This document shows positions 22,152 to 32,420 of a DNA stretch of 64,000 nucleotides, piece after piece (position 1 is the first letter of the stretch; each line of letters starts with the position of its first letter). Made by a program: the position numbers and the translations under genes. Origin of the DNA: Daucus carota subsp. sativus (taxonomy: Eukaryota > Streptophyta > Magnoliopsida > Apiales > Apiaceae); assembly GCF_001625215.2 (NCBI RefSeq), contig NC_030381.2:1141131-1205130 (forward strand), read 5' to 3'. The notes under the pieces are model-generated. The model did not search any database. It saw only the letters and a program-made list of their open reading frames with translations, and was not told the origin of the DNA.

Positions 22152-25100
22152 TAACTTCCAGGAATCTTTTTGTTGGTCTTGCTTCTAAGTAGTATATTAT
22201 TCTGTTGTCTTTGTTCAGCGGAAAGCTACTCTATATACATAAAGGGTCTTCCATATAATGCCACGCCTTCTCTTCTCGATGATGAGTTTAAGAAATATGG
22301 TACTATAAGGAATGGTGGCATTCAAGTTAGAAGCAAGGTATGACCGTTTGCCCCAGTCATTTTAATTTTCACCTGAAATTTCAAGCTATTTAGTTATACT
22401 ATTGTCTCTGCAGCAAGGTTTCTGTTTTGGCTTTGTGGAGTATGAGGAGGCAAGTGCCGTGCAAAGAGCGATTGAGGTATATCAATTCCATTGCTTATGC
22501 AAAATTTTGGATTCTATGAAACCCATAATATTCTCTTAGATGGCATCATGGCATTTACAAGTTGGTGATGACAAGATCTGTTTCCTATATCTTAGTTATA
22601 TACTTATATTTGCTTTTAGCCTTTACTCTATGTGTATAGATATATTTGTATGTATGTATTGAGCTAAGTTGCTCGGTAATTAGTTAGCTAGTTAGTTTCG
22701 TTTATAGCTATTATAGCTTGAATAAGCAAGAATTAATGTGAAGCTACCCTTCATCGTATTGTTTAGGTGGAGTGATAAAGTAAAAAGAAATTTAATTGAA
22801 ATTATTGTAGCTTAATCAACTTCAAATCTAGAAGCTATAAGACCCAAATTTTATTTTGGGCAGCGCAGATAGACCTGCATATAAAGAAGATTGAGAAAAA
22901 TAGAATATTACTTGGTCAAATGAATCCTCAAATCAAAATGTCATGCAACACATCCTATTCTGAATTATCTTTATGTAAAAGGCACTTAGTAGATGTGTAG
23001 GAAATCCATGAGGAAGAAGAGAAAGAGTTTGAGGGTGATGAGATCATTATGACAATCTTGATGAAGATTTTGAGAGCATAGATATGAAATATTTAATTTA
23101 TCAAGTAAAATGAGCATAATTTATCTTATAGAATGAGCATACTTTAGTTACTATTGTTATTATGGACACAAGTTCTATCTCGACTCTTGTCGATTACATT
23201 AGTAAAAACAATAATGCGGCTTGTTTTATAATATCATTGTTATCTACGTTTTCAATATATCGTATTATAGTTTCTACACAAACACGCACATGCACATAGG
23301 CCTTGACATAATTATCCGAAACCGATCCAATCCGGCTGTTTCAAACCATTCAAACTGAAATTTTTGGTTTAGAATGGATTGGTTTGGTTCCGGTTTTGAT
23401 ACTTAGAAATCGAAAATTTTCGGTTTTCACTTTTAAACCGACCGAAATAAATATTCTATAAATAATATTTTTATATATTAATTTAAATATTTAAGTGTCG
23501 CCCATTATCGTTGTTGTTTCTCCGTTGGAAAACCATTCTCCACTTTTATCTCCATCTTATTTATTACTAATTAATAATCAATAGTTTTTTCTTTGAATAA
23601 ATAGTTTATTTATTTTTTATAGTTAAATGAGTTATTTTTCTTCTTAACAACAAACAAGGGTAACACCTAGAATTATTTATATTGGAGAGTTATATAAATA
23701 TCATCTTTATATTTTATCTATGTTTTTTGTCAAGAGACAAATAAGAGTAACCTAAAATTGTTTATTTTAGTTTAGTAGTAGAACATAATATTTTTAAAAT
23801 ATTTTGGTATTAAGCCGAAACCGACCGAACCAGTCCGTTAATATTCGGTTCGGTTTGGATCGGGTCTTTTAGCATTTGGTTTGGGTTCGGTTTCTAGATT
23901 TTCAAAGCCGAAAATCTCGGTTTGGTTGGGTTTAGACCTCTAAAACCGCCCAAATCGAACCATGCTCAGCCGATGCACATATTGAGTTTTTATGTATTTT
24001 GCACATGTGCCTCGGATACTTTTGCGCTTGGTGTGTGTTGCACGTTTAGTAAGTACGGTTCTTGTTTTATTTTACTGGCTTAACGGCTTCAGTTAACCAG
24101 TCGGGATAGATTAGTGATTTTCGTCCTTCCATTCTGCAATTTGCCTGGTTCATTTAAACTAGAGGGCCAGAGGCATAGCTGTAAATACAGTAAGTAGATG
24201 GATAGATCATGTACTCTCTTTTTATTCATTCAGTGAAGAAGTTTGTTGGTCAATATTCTCTTCATTTTATAACATGTACAAACTGTAGCTTGAAATCTTG
24301 TGAAGGATGAAAGTGAGAAATTATATATGGATATTAGAGAAGTCGAAGATATATAAATAATGGCTAGATTCTTCATGGTGTATGCTACAGATTAATATTA
24401 GGTATATTACATATATATGAACAAAAAGAAAACAAAAAAAAAAAAGCAATAGGCTGTATCTTAATGTTAACAATGTCTGAACCAACAGCACATCATAGGT
24501 GGACGCTTATTAACAAGCGTCAGTGTCCACTAACGCATAGCTGTGAGCCGACTCGTATAACTAGGTTGCTAGTCCTGCACTGTTACTGATGTTTAGTAAA
24601 TGTCCACTAACGCATAGCTGTGAGCCGACTCGTATAACTAGGTTGCTAGTCCTGCACTGTACATGGTGGACGTTTTTATATGTTAATTGCTAGTCAAAGG
24701 TCCTGGTAATTTGAATTCTAAAAGCCAATAATTGAAAGAGTGCATTTAACATCTCTTGTATCTTACTATGTCATTGGATTTCTTGTACATCAAGGTTTCA
24801 CGTGTGTTCATTTATCTTCATAACATGTATATCAAATACATCTTAAAGTTACTCTACACGGTGGTCATATGTTATAAAATCCATGATCCGGTCCTCTTCA
24901 TATACATGTCAAATTCATATTTATAGTTACCACACTTACCTTCAAATGCTCTTTACAAATAAGCCATTTCAAACATTTAGTGTGTGTTATTTTTAAGTGA
25001 ATTTTGTGTAAACAATTTAGCATGGTATGTATACAGAAAGTGATCATATTTGATGTGTAATTTTGTTGTCTTAGCCTGTTTACATTTATGTTACATGTTA

Positions 25101-25773
25101 CTGAACTTTTAGCACATTGGGGGTTGCATGTTTCATGTCGACATTCCCAATTTATTATGTATCATAAATTTGTTCTTATGTGTTTTCTTGTTTTGTCCTC
25201 TGTAAATTAGGCTTCACCAATATCGATGGGGGGACGCAAAGCAATTGTTGAAGAAAAGAAATCCACAAATTCAGGAGGTGAGCTTTTAAGTTGTAGTTTC
25301 TTCTGTTTGTACACAAATGAAGACGGAAATGGAACGTAAGCTATTATATAGTAACTATTACTCGTGAAGCCCAATTTTTAGAAGCACAAAGCATGTCCAG
25401 CTTTACTTTATTTGAACAATTTTAGTGGTTCATCTTTGATAAAGAGTGTTTCTTCAATGCAGTAAATAACCGTGGAAGGTTTCCAGCTGGAAGGGCAGCT
25501 AATTTCAGGAATGATTCTGGATATAGGAATGAGGGCATAAGAGGGCGTGGAAACTATGGGCCTGGCAGAGGATACGGCCGAGGAGAATCTAATGGCAAGA
25601 CAGAATTCAGTAACAAAGGCAACTATCGAGGAGGTTCAAGCAATAACATGAATAATGGGTACCAGAGGGATGAAAATTTGGGTACTAGTGGCGGACGCAT
25701 GGTCCGATCTAATGGTATGCTTGGTAGTGGAAATGGAAAAAACATGGCACCAAGGGTACCTGCTACCGCTTGA
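20363..25773 (+). CDS. G3BP-like RNA-binding protein (NTF2 + RRM + RGG)
   Basis: Plant relative of Ras-GAP SH3-binding protein, a stress-granule and mRNA-binding factor. Nine exons: 20363-20398, 20586-20723, 20920-21211, 21326-21654, 21876-22050, 22219-22337, 22414-22476, 25211-25277, 25463-25773. All introns are GT-AG, the frame is continuous and the product is 509 residues. The NTF2-like domain is at about residues 13-130 (VGHAFVQQYYLILHQSP, FRYLEKANQP). An acidic linker follows with four imperfect copies of VAEVVDEEP. The RRM at about 325-390 has RNP2 SIYIKGLP and RNP1 QGFCFGFVEY. The C-terminal 100 residues are Gly/Arg/Asn-rich (RGRGNYGPGRGYGRG). The start is the first ATG in the leader and matches the family's short first exon. 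Intron 7 is 2.7 kb and hosts a hAT element and a 77-bp duplication; intron 5 has a long TA repeat. The gene looks intact. Confidence 0.94.
22096..22150. repeat. (TA)n microsatellite in intron 5 of the G3BP-like gene
   Basis: A near-pure TA dinucleotide run of about 55 bases begins just after the exon 5 donor at 22051. It is likely to be length-polymorphic. Confidence 0.95.
23298..23972. mobile_element. Non-autonomous hAT element in G3BP-like intron 7
   Basis: A 675-bp insert is flanked by an exact 8-bp duplication ATGCACAT at 23290-23297 and 23973-23980. The left end reads AGGCCTTGACATAATTAT. The right end read on the minus strand is CGGCTGAGCATGGTTCG, a weak inverted match. Both ends are rich in CCGAAACCGA / TTCGGTTTGG motifs, the usual hAT subterminal repeats. 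No transposase frame is seen. Confidence 0.82.
24524..24661. repeat. 77-bp tandem duplication in G3BP-like intron 7
   Basis: The block beginning TGTCCACTAACGCATAGCTG and ending TAGTCCTGCACTGT occurs at 24524 and again at 24601, identical over about 60 bases. Flanking GGTGGACG and CGTCCACC-like words (near 24498 and 24666) hint that it lies inside a small inverted-repeat element. Confidence 0.8.
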
Positions 25774-26451
25774 CTGATCTAGTATAGATACGGTTGTGGA
25801 ATATTGGTTTTATGTTTCTCATCACTGTAGTGATTAATTTGTCGGTAGCTTCCAGCAAAGCAAGAGGATTAAAGCAAGCTGCTGGATATCTTTTGGGTGA
25901 TTAGCTCTCTTAAAATTTAGAGAAATTGTCTTAACCTTGTTTTTTTTTGGGTTTCCCCTGGATGGGCGAGTCGGACTAATAGGTGGATAGGAAAAGGTGA
26001 GTTCAGGAAAAACAGCTTTCTTTTTTTAGTATATTGTTGCAAGTCGTAGTTGAAGGAAGGGTCATTATTATTAGCATTCGGATTGTGAATGTGTTTTTTC
26101 TCCATTGTGTTTGATATTTATATATTATGCTATCCATTATGGCATTAACTGTTGGATTGGTTTACTTCAACTGCATCAAGTACTTAACTGTTGGTCTGGT
26201 TGATTGGGGTCACGGTTGCTGGTAGGCTGCAACCTGAAAGAAAGGTGTTACAAAGTTGATATGTCAGTCAACTCGATATTATGATTATAATTAGGGTTTT
26301 TTTTTAAAAAAAAAAAAGATAAAATACCTATGTTGCAAAACAAACAAATTCAAAAATATGGCGCTTAAAAATTTTCCTTTAAATTATGCAGCTCAACATT
26401 TGAAATGTATCTGGTTTGATAACTGAGTTGTGTTGAGTATGCTGCTTGTAA
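25774..26451. other. 3' flank of the G3BP-like gene, no gene seen
   Basis: This holds the probable 3' untranslated region and downstream DNA up to the Mutator-like MITE. No convincing reading frame is present. Confidence 0.45.
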
Positions 26452-27007
26452 GGGTTAATTATCAAGTTGGTCACTGAAGTGAGCTTAATGTATCAAGTTG
26501 GTCACTGAACTCAAAACGGTATCAAGATGGTCACTAAAGTCACCATAAATTATCAAACAAGTACCTTGAAATATGAGTTCAAGTAGTAAAAATATTATTT
26601 ATAAAATTTTGCATATTATTTTTAAATGTTACCACAACCAACTAAAAGGTTATGACTTCTAGTATTTAAAATAATATATTTATATTTTATCAAGTTTATT
26701 TATAATTTATATTTTATTATATAGTTATTGTCTTTGTTTTAATTAAAAATAAATAATAAATAAACTTGATAAAATCTAAATATATTATCATAAATATTAG
26801 AAGTCATAAACTTTTACTTGGTTTTGGTAACACTCAAAAATAATGTGTAGAACTTTATAAATAATATTTTTACTGCTTGAACTTATATTTCAAGGTACCT
26901 GATTGATATTTATGGCCACTTCAGTGACCATCCTGATACCGTTTTGAGTTCAGTGACCAATTTGATACATTGAGCCCACTTCAGTGACCAACTAGATAAT
27001 TAACCCC
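26452..27007. mobile_element. Fold-back Mutator-like MITE with 9-bp TSD
   Basis: A 556-bp element is flanked by an exact 9-bp duplication TGCTTGTAA (26443-26451 and 27008-27016). Almost the whole element is one long imperfect inverted repeat: GGGTTAATTATCAAGTTGG from the left matches GGGGTTAATTATCTAGTTGG read in from the right, and homology continues for roughly 250 bases to a short A+T-rich centre. The arms also carry three internal copies of GGTCACT(G/A)AA. Long inverted repeats with a 9-bp target duplication are characteristic of Mutator-like elements. Confidence 0.88.
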
Positions 27008-27181
27008 TGCTTGTAATAATGTCGGGCTTCCAAGTCAGCCCATGAACTCGTATAGGCAGGAGACGTCCTTGTAAGGATGATCAACTAGAACTAGACTGTA
27101 GCCCTAATGCCCGAGATACATATAAAGAAGTTTTATCGAATTCATAGATGAGTGTCAGAGAAAAGACTCTCTCCAAAGGTA

Positions 27182-27432
27182 CTCCCTCCGTCCCAGTCAA
27201 TAGTATACATTGGGGGACGGGGACGCGGCACGGACTTTAATGCTTCAATATAGTATAGTTCTGTAAATTATTTTTAAGATTTTCTTTTTTTGTATAAAAG
27301 TATAACATTTATATTTTTATACAAAAAAAGAAAATCTTAAAAATAAGTTGTGGAACTATGTTTTATAATAGCCTTAAAAAGCGTGTCGAGCAGTGAAAAA
27401 GAAACGTATACAATTGACTGGGACAGAGGGAG
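27182..27432. mobile_element. Stowaway-type MITE
   Basis: Termini CTCCCTCCGTCCCAGTCAA and, inverted, CTCCCTCTGTCCCAGTCAA flank 251 bp, with TA on both sides (27180-27181 and 27433-27434). CTCCCTC(C/T)GT ends with a TA target site are the Stowaway (Tc1/mariner) signature. The centre is itself a palindrome around TTTTTTGTATAAAAGTA. Confidence 0.93.
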
Positions 27433-27702
27433 TATGATTGATGGCATATTATTGGCTTGTAAGGGCAATTATGTGCCACTTTGTTGGCTCCAATATGTGC
27501 CACTTTGTTGGCTGCAATTATGTGTCATTTTGTTGGCTTGTTAATAATTGTTATTTTATATTTTTAGTATATTAATTTTTTCCTCCGTGTCTCACCAAAG
27601 ATCCATCTTTGGTTGAGACTTTAGTTAATTCCTTTTCACTACTTGAAATGATACACACATGATTTTAATAATTATTATTTATTGGATATATTATCCTTTA
27701 TT

Positions 27703-27707
<5 letters not shown>

Positions 27708-27761
<54 letters not shown>

Positions 27762-28164
27762 CAGTCATATATATGGACTTATATTGTCCCTGTTTCATTT
27801 GTTTATATTTTCAGGATGCTTGGAAGAAGACGGGTTTTTCTTTTCGGACATTAAAGTTTTATTATCTAAATTTCCCTGGTCATCTTGCATGTCCGATGGT
27901 TAGATGATAAACTTTCTTGAATGAAATAATTATCACGGTGAATTGGCGAATCATATCGGTTGAGATTCATTCTCATTTCAAAAAAAAAAAAAAACAACAA
28001 CAACAACTAGAACTAGACTAAGCTTATATGCTGCATAAAGTTTCAAAGAATGATCATTTGCATTCAACTAAAATTTTATTGTTAATTGGCGACATTGTAA
28101 TTGATCGAGTTTACAAGGCCATATTGAGTGACGGAGACAAGGAAGTCTTTTAAAGGGGGTCTTC

Positions 28165-28216
<52 letters not shown>

Positions 28217-28619
28217 CAGTCATATATATGGACTTATATTGTTCCTGTTTCATTTGTTTATATTTTCAGGATGCTTGGAAGAAGACGGGTTTTTTTTTCG
28301 GACATTAAAGTTTTATTATCTAAATTTCCCCGGTCATCTTGCATGTCCGATGGTTAGATGATAAACTTTCTTGAATGAAATAATTATCACGGTGAATTGG
28401 CGAATCATATCGGTTGAGATTCATTCTCATTTCAAAAAAAAAAAAAAAAAAAAAACAACAACTAGAACTAGACTAAGCTTATATGCTGCATAAAGTTTCA
28501 AAGAATGATCATTTGCATTCAACTAAAATTTTATTGTTAATTGGCGACATTGTAATTGATCGAGTTTACAAGGCCATATTGAGTGACGGAGACAAGGAAG
28601 TCTTTTAAAGGGGGTCTTC

Positions 28620-28655
<36 letters not shown>

Positions 28656-29076
28656 CAGTCATATATATGGACTTATATTGTCCCTGTTTCATTTGTTTAT
28701 ATTTTCAGGATGCTTGGAAGAAGACGGGTTTTTCTTTTCGGACATTAAAGTTTTATTATCTAAATTTCCCCGGTCATCTTGCATGTCCGATGGTTAGATG
28801 ATAAACTTTCTTGAATGAAATAATTATCACGGTGAATTGGCGAATCATATCGGTTGAGATTCATTCTCATTTCAAAAAAAAAAAAAAAAAAACAACAACA
28901 ACAACTAGAACTAGACTAAGCTTATATGCTGCATAAAGTTTCAAAGAATGATCATTTGCATTCAACTAAAATTTTTTTGTTAATTGGCGACATTGTAATT
29001 GATCGAGTTTACAAGGCCATATTGAGTGACGGAGACAAGGAAGTCTTTTAAAGGGGGTCTTCATATATAATATATA
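27708..29076 (+). repeat. Three-unit array of a poly(A)-tailed sequence separated by TA runs
   Basis: Three nearly identical units (periods about 455 and 439 bp) start at TA-dinucleotide tracts near 27708, 28172 and 28625. Each has the order: TA run, AATCAGTCATATATATGGAC, GGATGCTTGGAAGAAGACGG, TTTCGGACATTAAAG, TTGAATGAAATAATTATCACG, ATTCATTCTCATTTC, an A run of 14-20 bases, CAACAACTAGAACTAGAC, and GGGGGTCTTCATATA. The part before the A run matches the retroposon tails at 13.6 kb and 52.5 kb, so a retroposon insertion with its flank was later amplified as a tandem array. Differences are mostly in the lengths of the TA and A runs. Confidence 0.88.
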
Positions 29077-29781
29077 CTAGCCTTTAACCCGTGCGAAGCA
29101 CGGGCGGGTATATAGTTCGTAATTTATTATTTATAATTTAAATTTTAACATCATTTTATTAGTATTTTAGTATTAATGAATTGGATTTTAATTAAATTAT
29201 ATTATTCAACTGACTATATTTTCTTCCGATTACTTGAAAATGGACAAACCCTCAAGATTTTAGTACATTTAATCCGAATTTAGTACACGTAGATTTAAAA
29301 ATAAAAAAAATCAGAAAATTCAAATCTTTTCCAAACATAGCCGATCGTTTAATACTTTTGAAAGATTCAGTAATCTAATCAATCGAATTTTAACGTAATT
29401 TGTAATCTTGATTTTTTTGACGACAATAATTTTTAAGATTAGAGTTAAAAAGAGTTATGTATTGGTTCGTGTTTATATTGAAATAGAACACGTTAAAGTT
29501 AAAAAAAAAGTTATATGAATGTTCTTGTTAAAAGAAAATATTCAAAATTGTATATTTATAATCTTATTTATAACATTATTATAATCTTTTTAATGAAATA
29601 TTATATGATAATGTATTGTTATGAGTGTTTTTAGTATTTGAAACTGTTTAATAATATAATACTAATAGACTCCACATTTGTAGACTTGTAGTACCAAAAG
29701 GAGAGTACCAAACCAAAAAATATAACTAAAATCTTGGACTACAAATTATACCCATGTTGGCTTATTATAGTATAATATAGA
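29077..29781 (-). mobile_element. Short non-autonomous Helitron, minus strand, both ends visible
   Basis: Read on the minus strand, the element starts TCTATATTATACTATAAT after an A (29782) and ends with the hairpin CCCGTGC-TTC-GCACGGG, seven bases and CTAG (29080-29077), followed by T (29076). Start, end and A/T insertion context all fit. At 705 bp with no reading frame it is a non-autonomous copy. Its 3' end abuts the TA repeat that closes the tandem array. The hairpin is the same as in the other three Helitron ends of the window. Confidence 0.82.
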
Positions 29782-30550
29782 TTACTTGTTAAAATCAAAA
29801 GTATTAAAGGACTGGAATATTTTCTAGCTTGAGCGAAAAACATTCAGTATGCTACATGATAATTGCTAATAATTATCTGCTGGTAACTCTATTCAGTATG
29901 TAAGCGTTGCAGATCAGCCGTTCTAGTCTTCATATTCTGAAAATGCTGAATAATTATTTCATTATTAATACCCGTAAAGAGATTTTTTTTCAATATAGCA
30001 CACCTAACAATTAATAAAGAATAATCACCTGTCTTGTCACGTAAATAATCACCCGTCCTGTCACATAAATATAACTTAATGACACAAAACGCTCATTCCA
30101 CTGTAGCGGTTGCAACCAATTAAACAAGAATCAACTCAATCAAAGACACACTATTGAAAAACTTCTTTACACACTAGTGAAAAACTTCTTTAGTAAACCA
30201 CTTGAACCATCTTATTTACAAGTTCGCCTAAATTTTACAACTTTGAAAACGTTTCATTCCTTCTCATTTTAGAAACCCACATTTTCAGTTCCATTTTAAA
30301 CTCCATTTGATCAGATAATGAAAACTCTTCTGGATATATACCTACAAAAATTCCCCAAACTAGGAGGGGCCAGGGAGCCCCGGATGGCCGAATCCCCCTC
30401 CCTCCGTCACTGGCCATATTGTCACTGCATTTTCCGCAAGATCTAGGTTTCCCCTTCCTCATAATCGAAACTAAAGTATGGGTGGCAAAATCCTGACAAA
30501 AAAAAAAGTATGGGTGGCAAAATGAACTTAAATCGTAACTCCATGAAGCG
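29782..30550. other. Intergenic, no gene seen
   Basis: A+T-rich DNA with a more G+C-rich patch at 30360-30420 (GGAGGGGCCAGGGAGCCCC) that looks like a transposon remnant. A short direct repeat, AAGTATGGGTGGCAAAAT, occurs at about 30474 and 30507. No gene is supported. Confidence 0.4.
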
Positions 30551-31730
30551 CCTGTGCCTTGGTGTATGCTTTTTGCTGTATGCTTTTTGCTGATGATATT
30601 GTATTAATAGCTGAGTCTCGGTATGAGGTTAATGTAAAGCTAGAACAGTGGCGTGCATCGCTGGAGGGTTATGGGTTGCGTTTGAGCCGTTCTAAGACTG
30701 AGTACCTTTGCACCAATTTCAGCGAGGAGATTCACGAGGAGGGTGTATCTGTATGTATTGCGGAGTCTCGTGTACCACAAGTTAATACCTTTAAATACTT
30801 GGGTTCTATTATTCAGAGTAATGGTGATATTTCTGCGGATGTGACTCATCGTATTTCGATAGGATGGTGTCGATGGAGGGCTGCTACTGGTGTCTTGTGT
30901 GATAAAAGTGTACCGTATCAGTTGAAAGGTAAATTCTATCGAGTAGCGATCAGACCGTCATTGCTATATGGTTCTGAGTGCTGGCCATTAAGAAAAGCTC
31001 AGGAGCGTAGGCTAGAGACAGCGGAAATGCGTATGTTGCGTTGGATGTGTGGTAAAACCAGGACAGATCATATACCAAATGTTACTTTTCGACGCCTTTT
31101 AGGTGTGGAGGCTATCTCTAAGAAAATAAGGGAGGGGCGTTTACGTTGGTATGGACATGTTCGACGAAAATGTAACTCGGCCACGGTTAGAAGAGTTGAA
31201 CATATATCGGTTCGGGGTAAGAGAAAGAGAGGTCGGCCCCGTCGGACGTGGGCTGATCAATTAAGTTTAGATATGGGAGCCCTAAATCTCACGGGTGATA
31301 TGACAGTAGATAGAAATGATTGGAGAAGACGTATTAGAGTAGTTGAGACTCGGTCTCGTGGCGTCTAGAGGTTTTGATTGTCATGACATTATGTTTTCAG
31401 AACAGGTTCAGATTATTGATGGACATAGGAATTAAATACAAAGAGGTTTTGAGTGTTATGGCTATATACGGTGACGAAGAGGTTCAGCTCTTTCATTGAC
31501 AGACGAATTAGAGGTAAAGGTGAGTCCCATGTGTTCGCAACCATGGGCTCATGTACTATTTACATATGTATCATATCACACCATACTTTGTCTTGCACTA
31601 AGCTGGGGGTCTGCACGGAAACAGCCTCCCTATTCTTTAGAGTAGGGGCATTGTCTACGTACATTTTACCCTCCCCAGACCCTGCTTTAAGCGGGATATA
31701 CTGGGTTTGTTTGGTTTGGTTTGGTTTTCT
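30551..31730 (+). mobile_element. 5'-truncated RTE-type LINE with reverse transcriptase C-terminal half
   Basis: A frame running to the stop at 31366-31368 encodes the second half of a non-LTR reverse transcriptase: the catalytic FADDIVLIAES at its start, then LEQWRASLEGYGLRLSRSKTEY, TFKYLGSIIQSNGDI, IRPSLLYGSECWPL and MLRWMCGKTRTDHIPN, ending in a basic tail (VRGKRKRGRPRRTW). The wording is that of plant RTE-clade elements. The 3' untranslated part (31369-31730) ends with the RTE-like block TTTACCCTCCCCAGACCC and a short (TTTGG)n tail. A 14-bp tandem duplication (30564-30577 / 30578-30591, GTATGCTTTTTGCT) interrupts the frame immediately before the two catalytic aspartates. Nothing of the endonuclease remains, so the copy is dead. 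Confidence 0.9.
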
Positions 31731-32420
31731 CTGGCTCTAGTTCAAGGGTGGTGCAGTTATGAAAACGCTGCTGCGTTCCGAACTACACATATACCAGCAG
31801 GGCTGCACTAATTGTCAAATTGATTCTCAGGGAGATTTAAATGTTATCTTTATGCATATCAAAACAAAATAAGCTTTTAACACCTGCAAACCTAAAGTTA
31901 TCAGAATCGCATGTCCAATATAAATCCTTACAAAGTATCTCTTAGCATAGTTGGGTTGATGTGATTGTATAAGAAATAAAACAAACCACAAGCCAGCAAT
32001 CACTTGTATACTTGACTTGACAGCAGAACTTACTTCACAAGCTTCAGGACAATCATCCTACTAAATCTAACCCATCCATCCCAAGAATATTTGTTAATAC
32101 AATGAGATATATTTCTTAACTGCCAAATTGTATCACAAACAACTTTTATGTATATATTTATTAGTAAACAGCAATTTCAAGCAATGTTCTTGATAAACCA
32201 TTCATCATTTCAAAAAAATTAGTGTAACCACTATGAACAATTAAGAAGCATAGCATAGAAGATTGCTATGTTGCCGTAGACACAACTTCTACAGAAATAA
32301 ACATGAGCACTAAATTTAAGTAAAAGTGTAAAGAAGCATGAGCACCATAATCCAGATGTTTGCAGTTGGACTGCGCATTGGCAGATCCTCCGACCTTGGC
32401 TTCAACCTTGGTTAAAATCT
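31731..32420. other. Intergenic and 3' untranslated region of the GAUT gene
   Basis: The right part is the probable 3' untranslated region of the minus-strand galacturonosyltransferase gene. No other gene is seen. Confidence 0.45.

Noticed and set aside
27708-28640. Evenly spaced repeats that might suggest a CRISPR-like or satellite array
   Set aside because: Units are about 450 bp, only three, and differ mainly in microsatellite length; this is a tandem duplication in a plant genome, not a CRISPR array or centromeric satellite.
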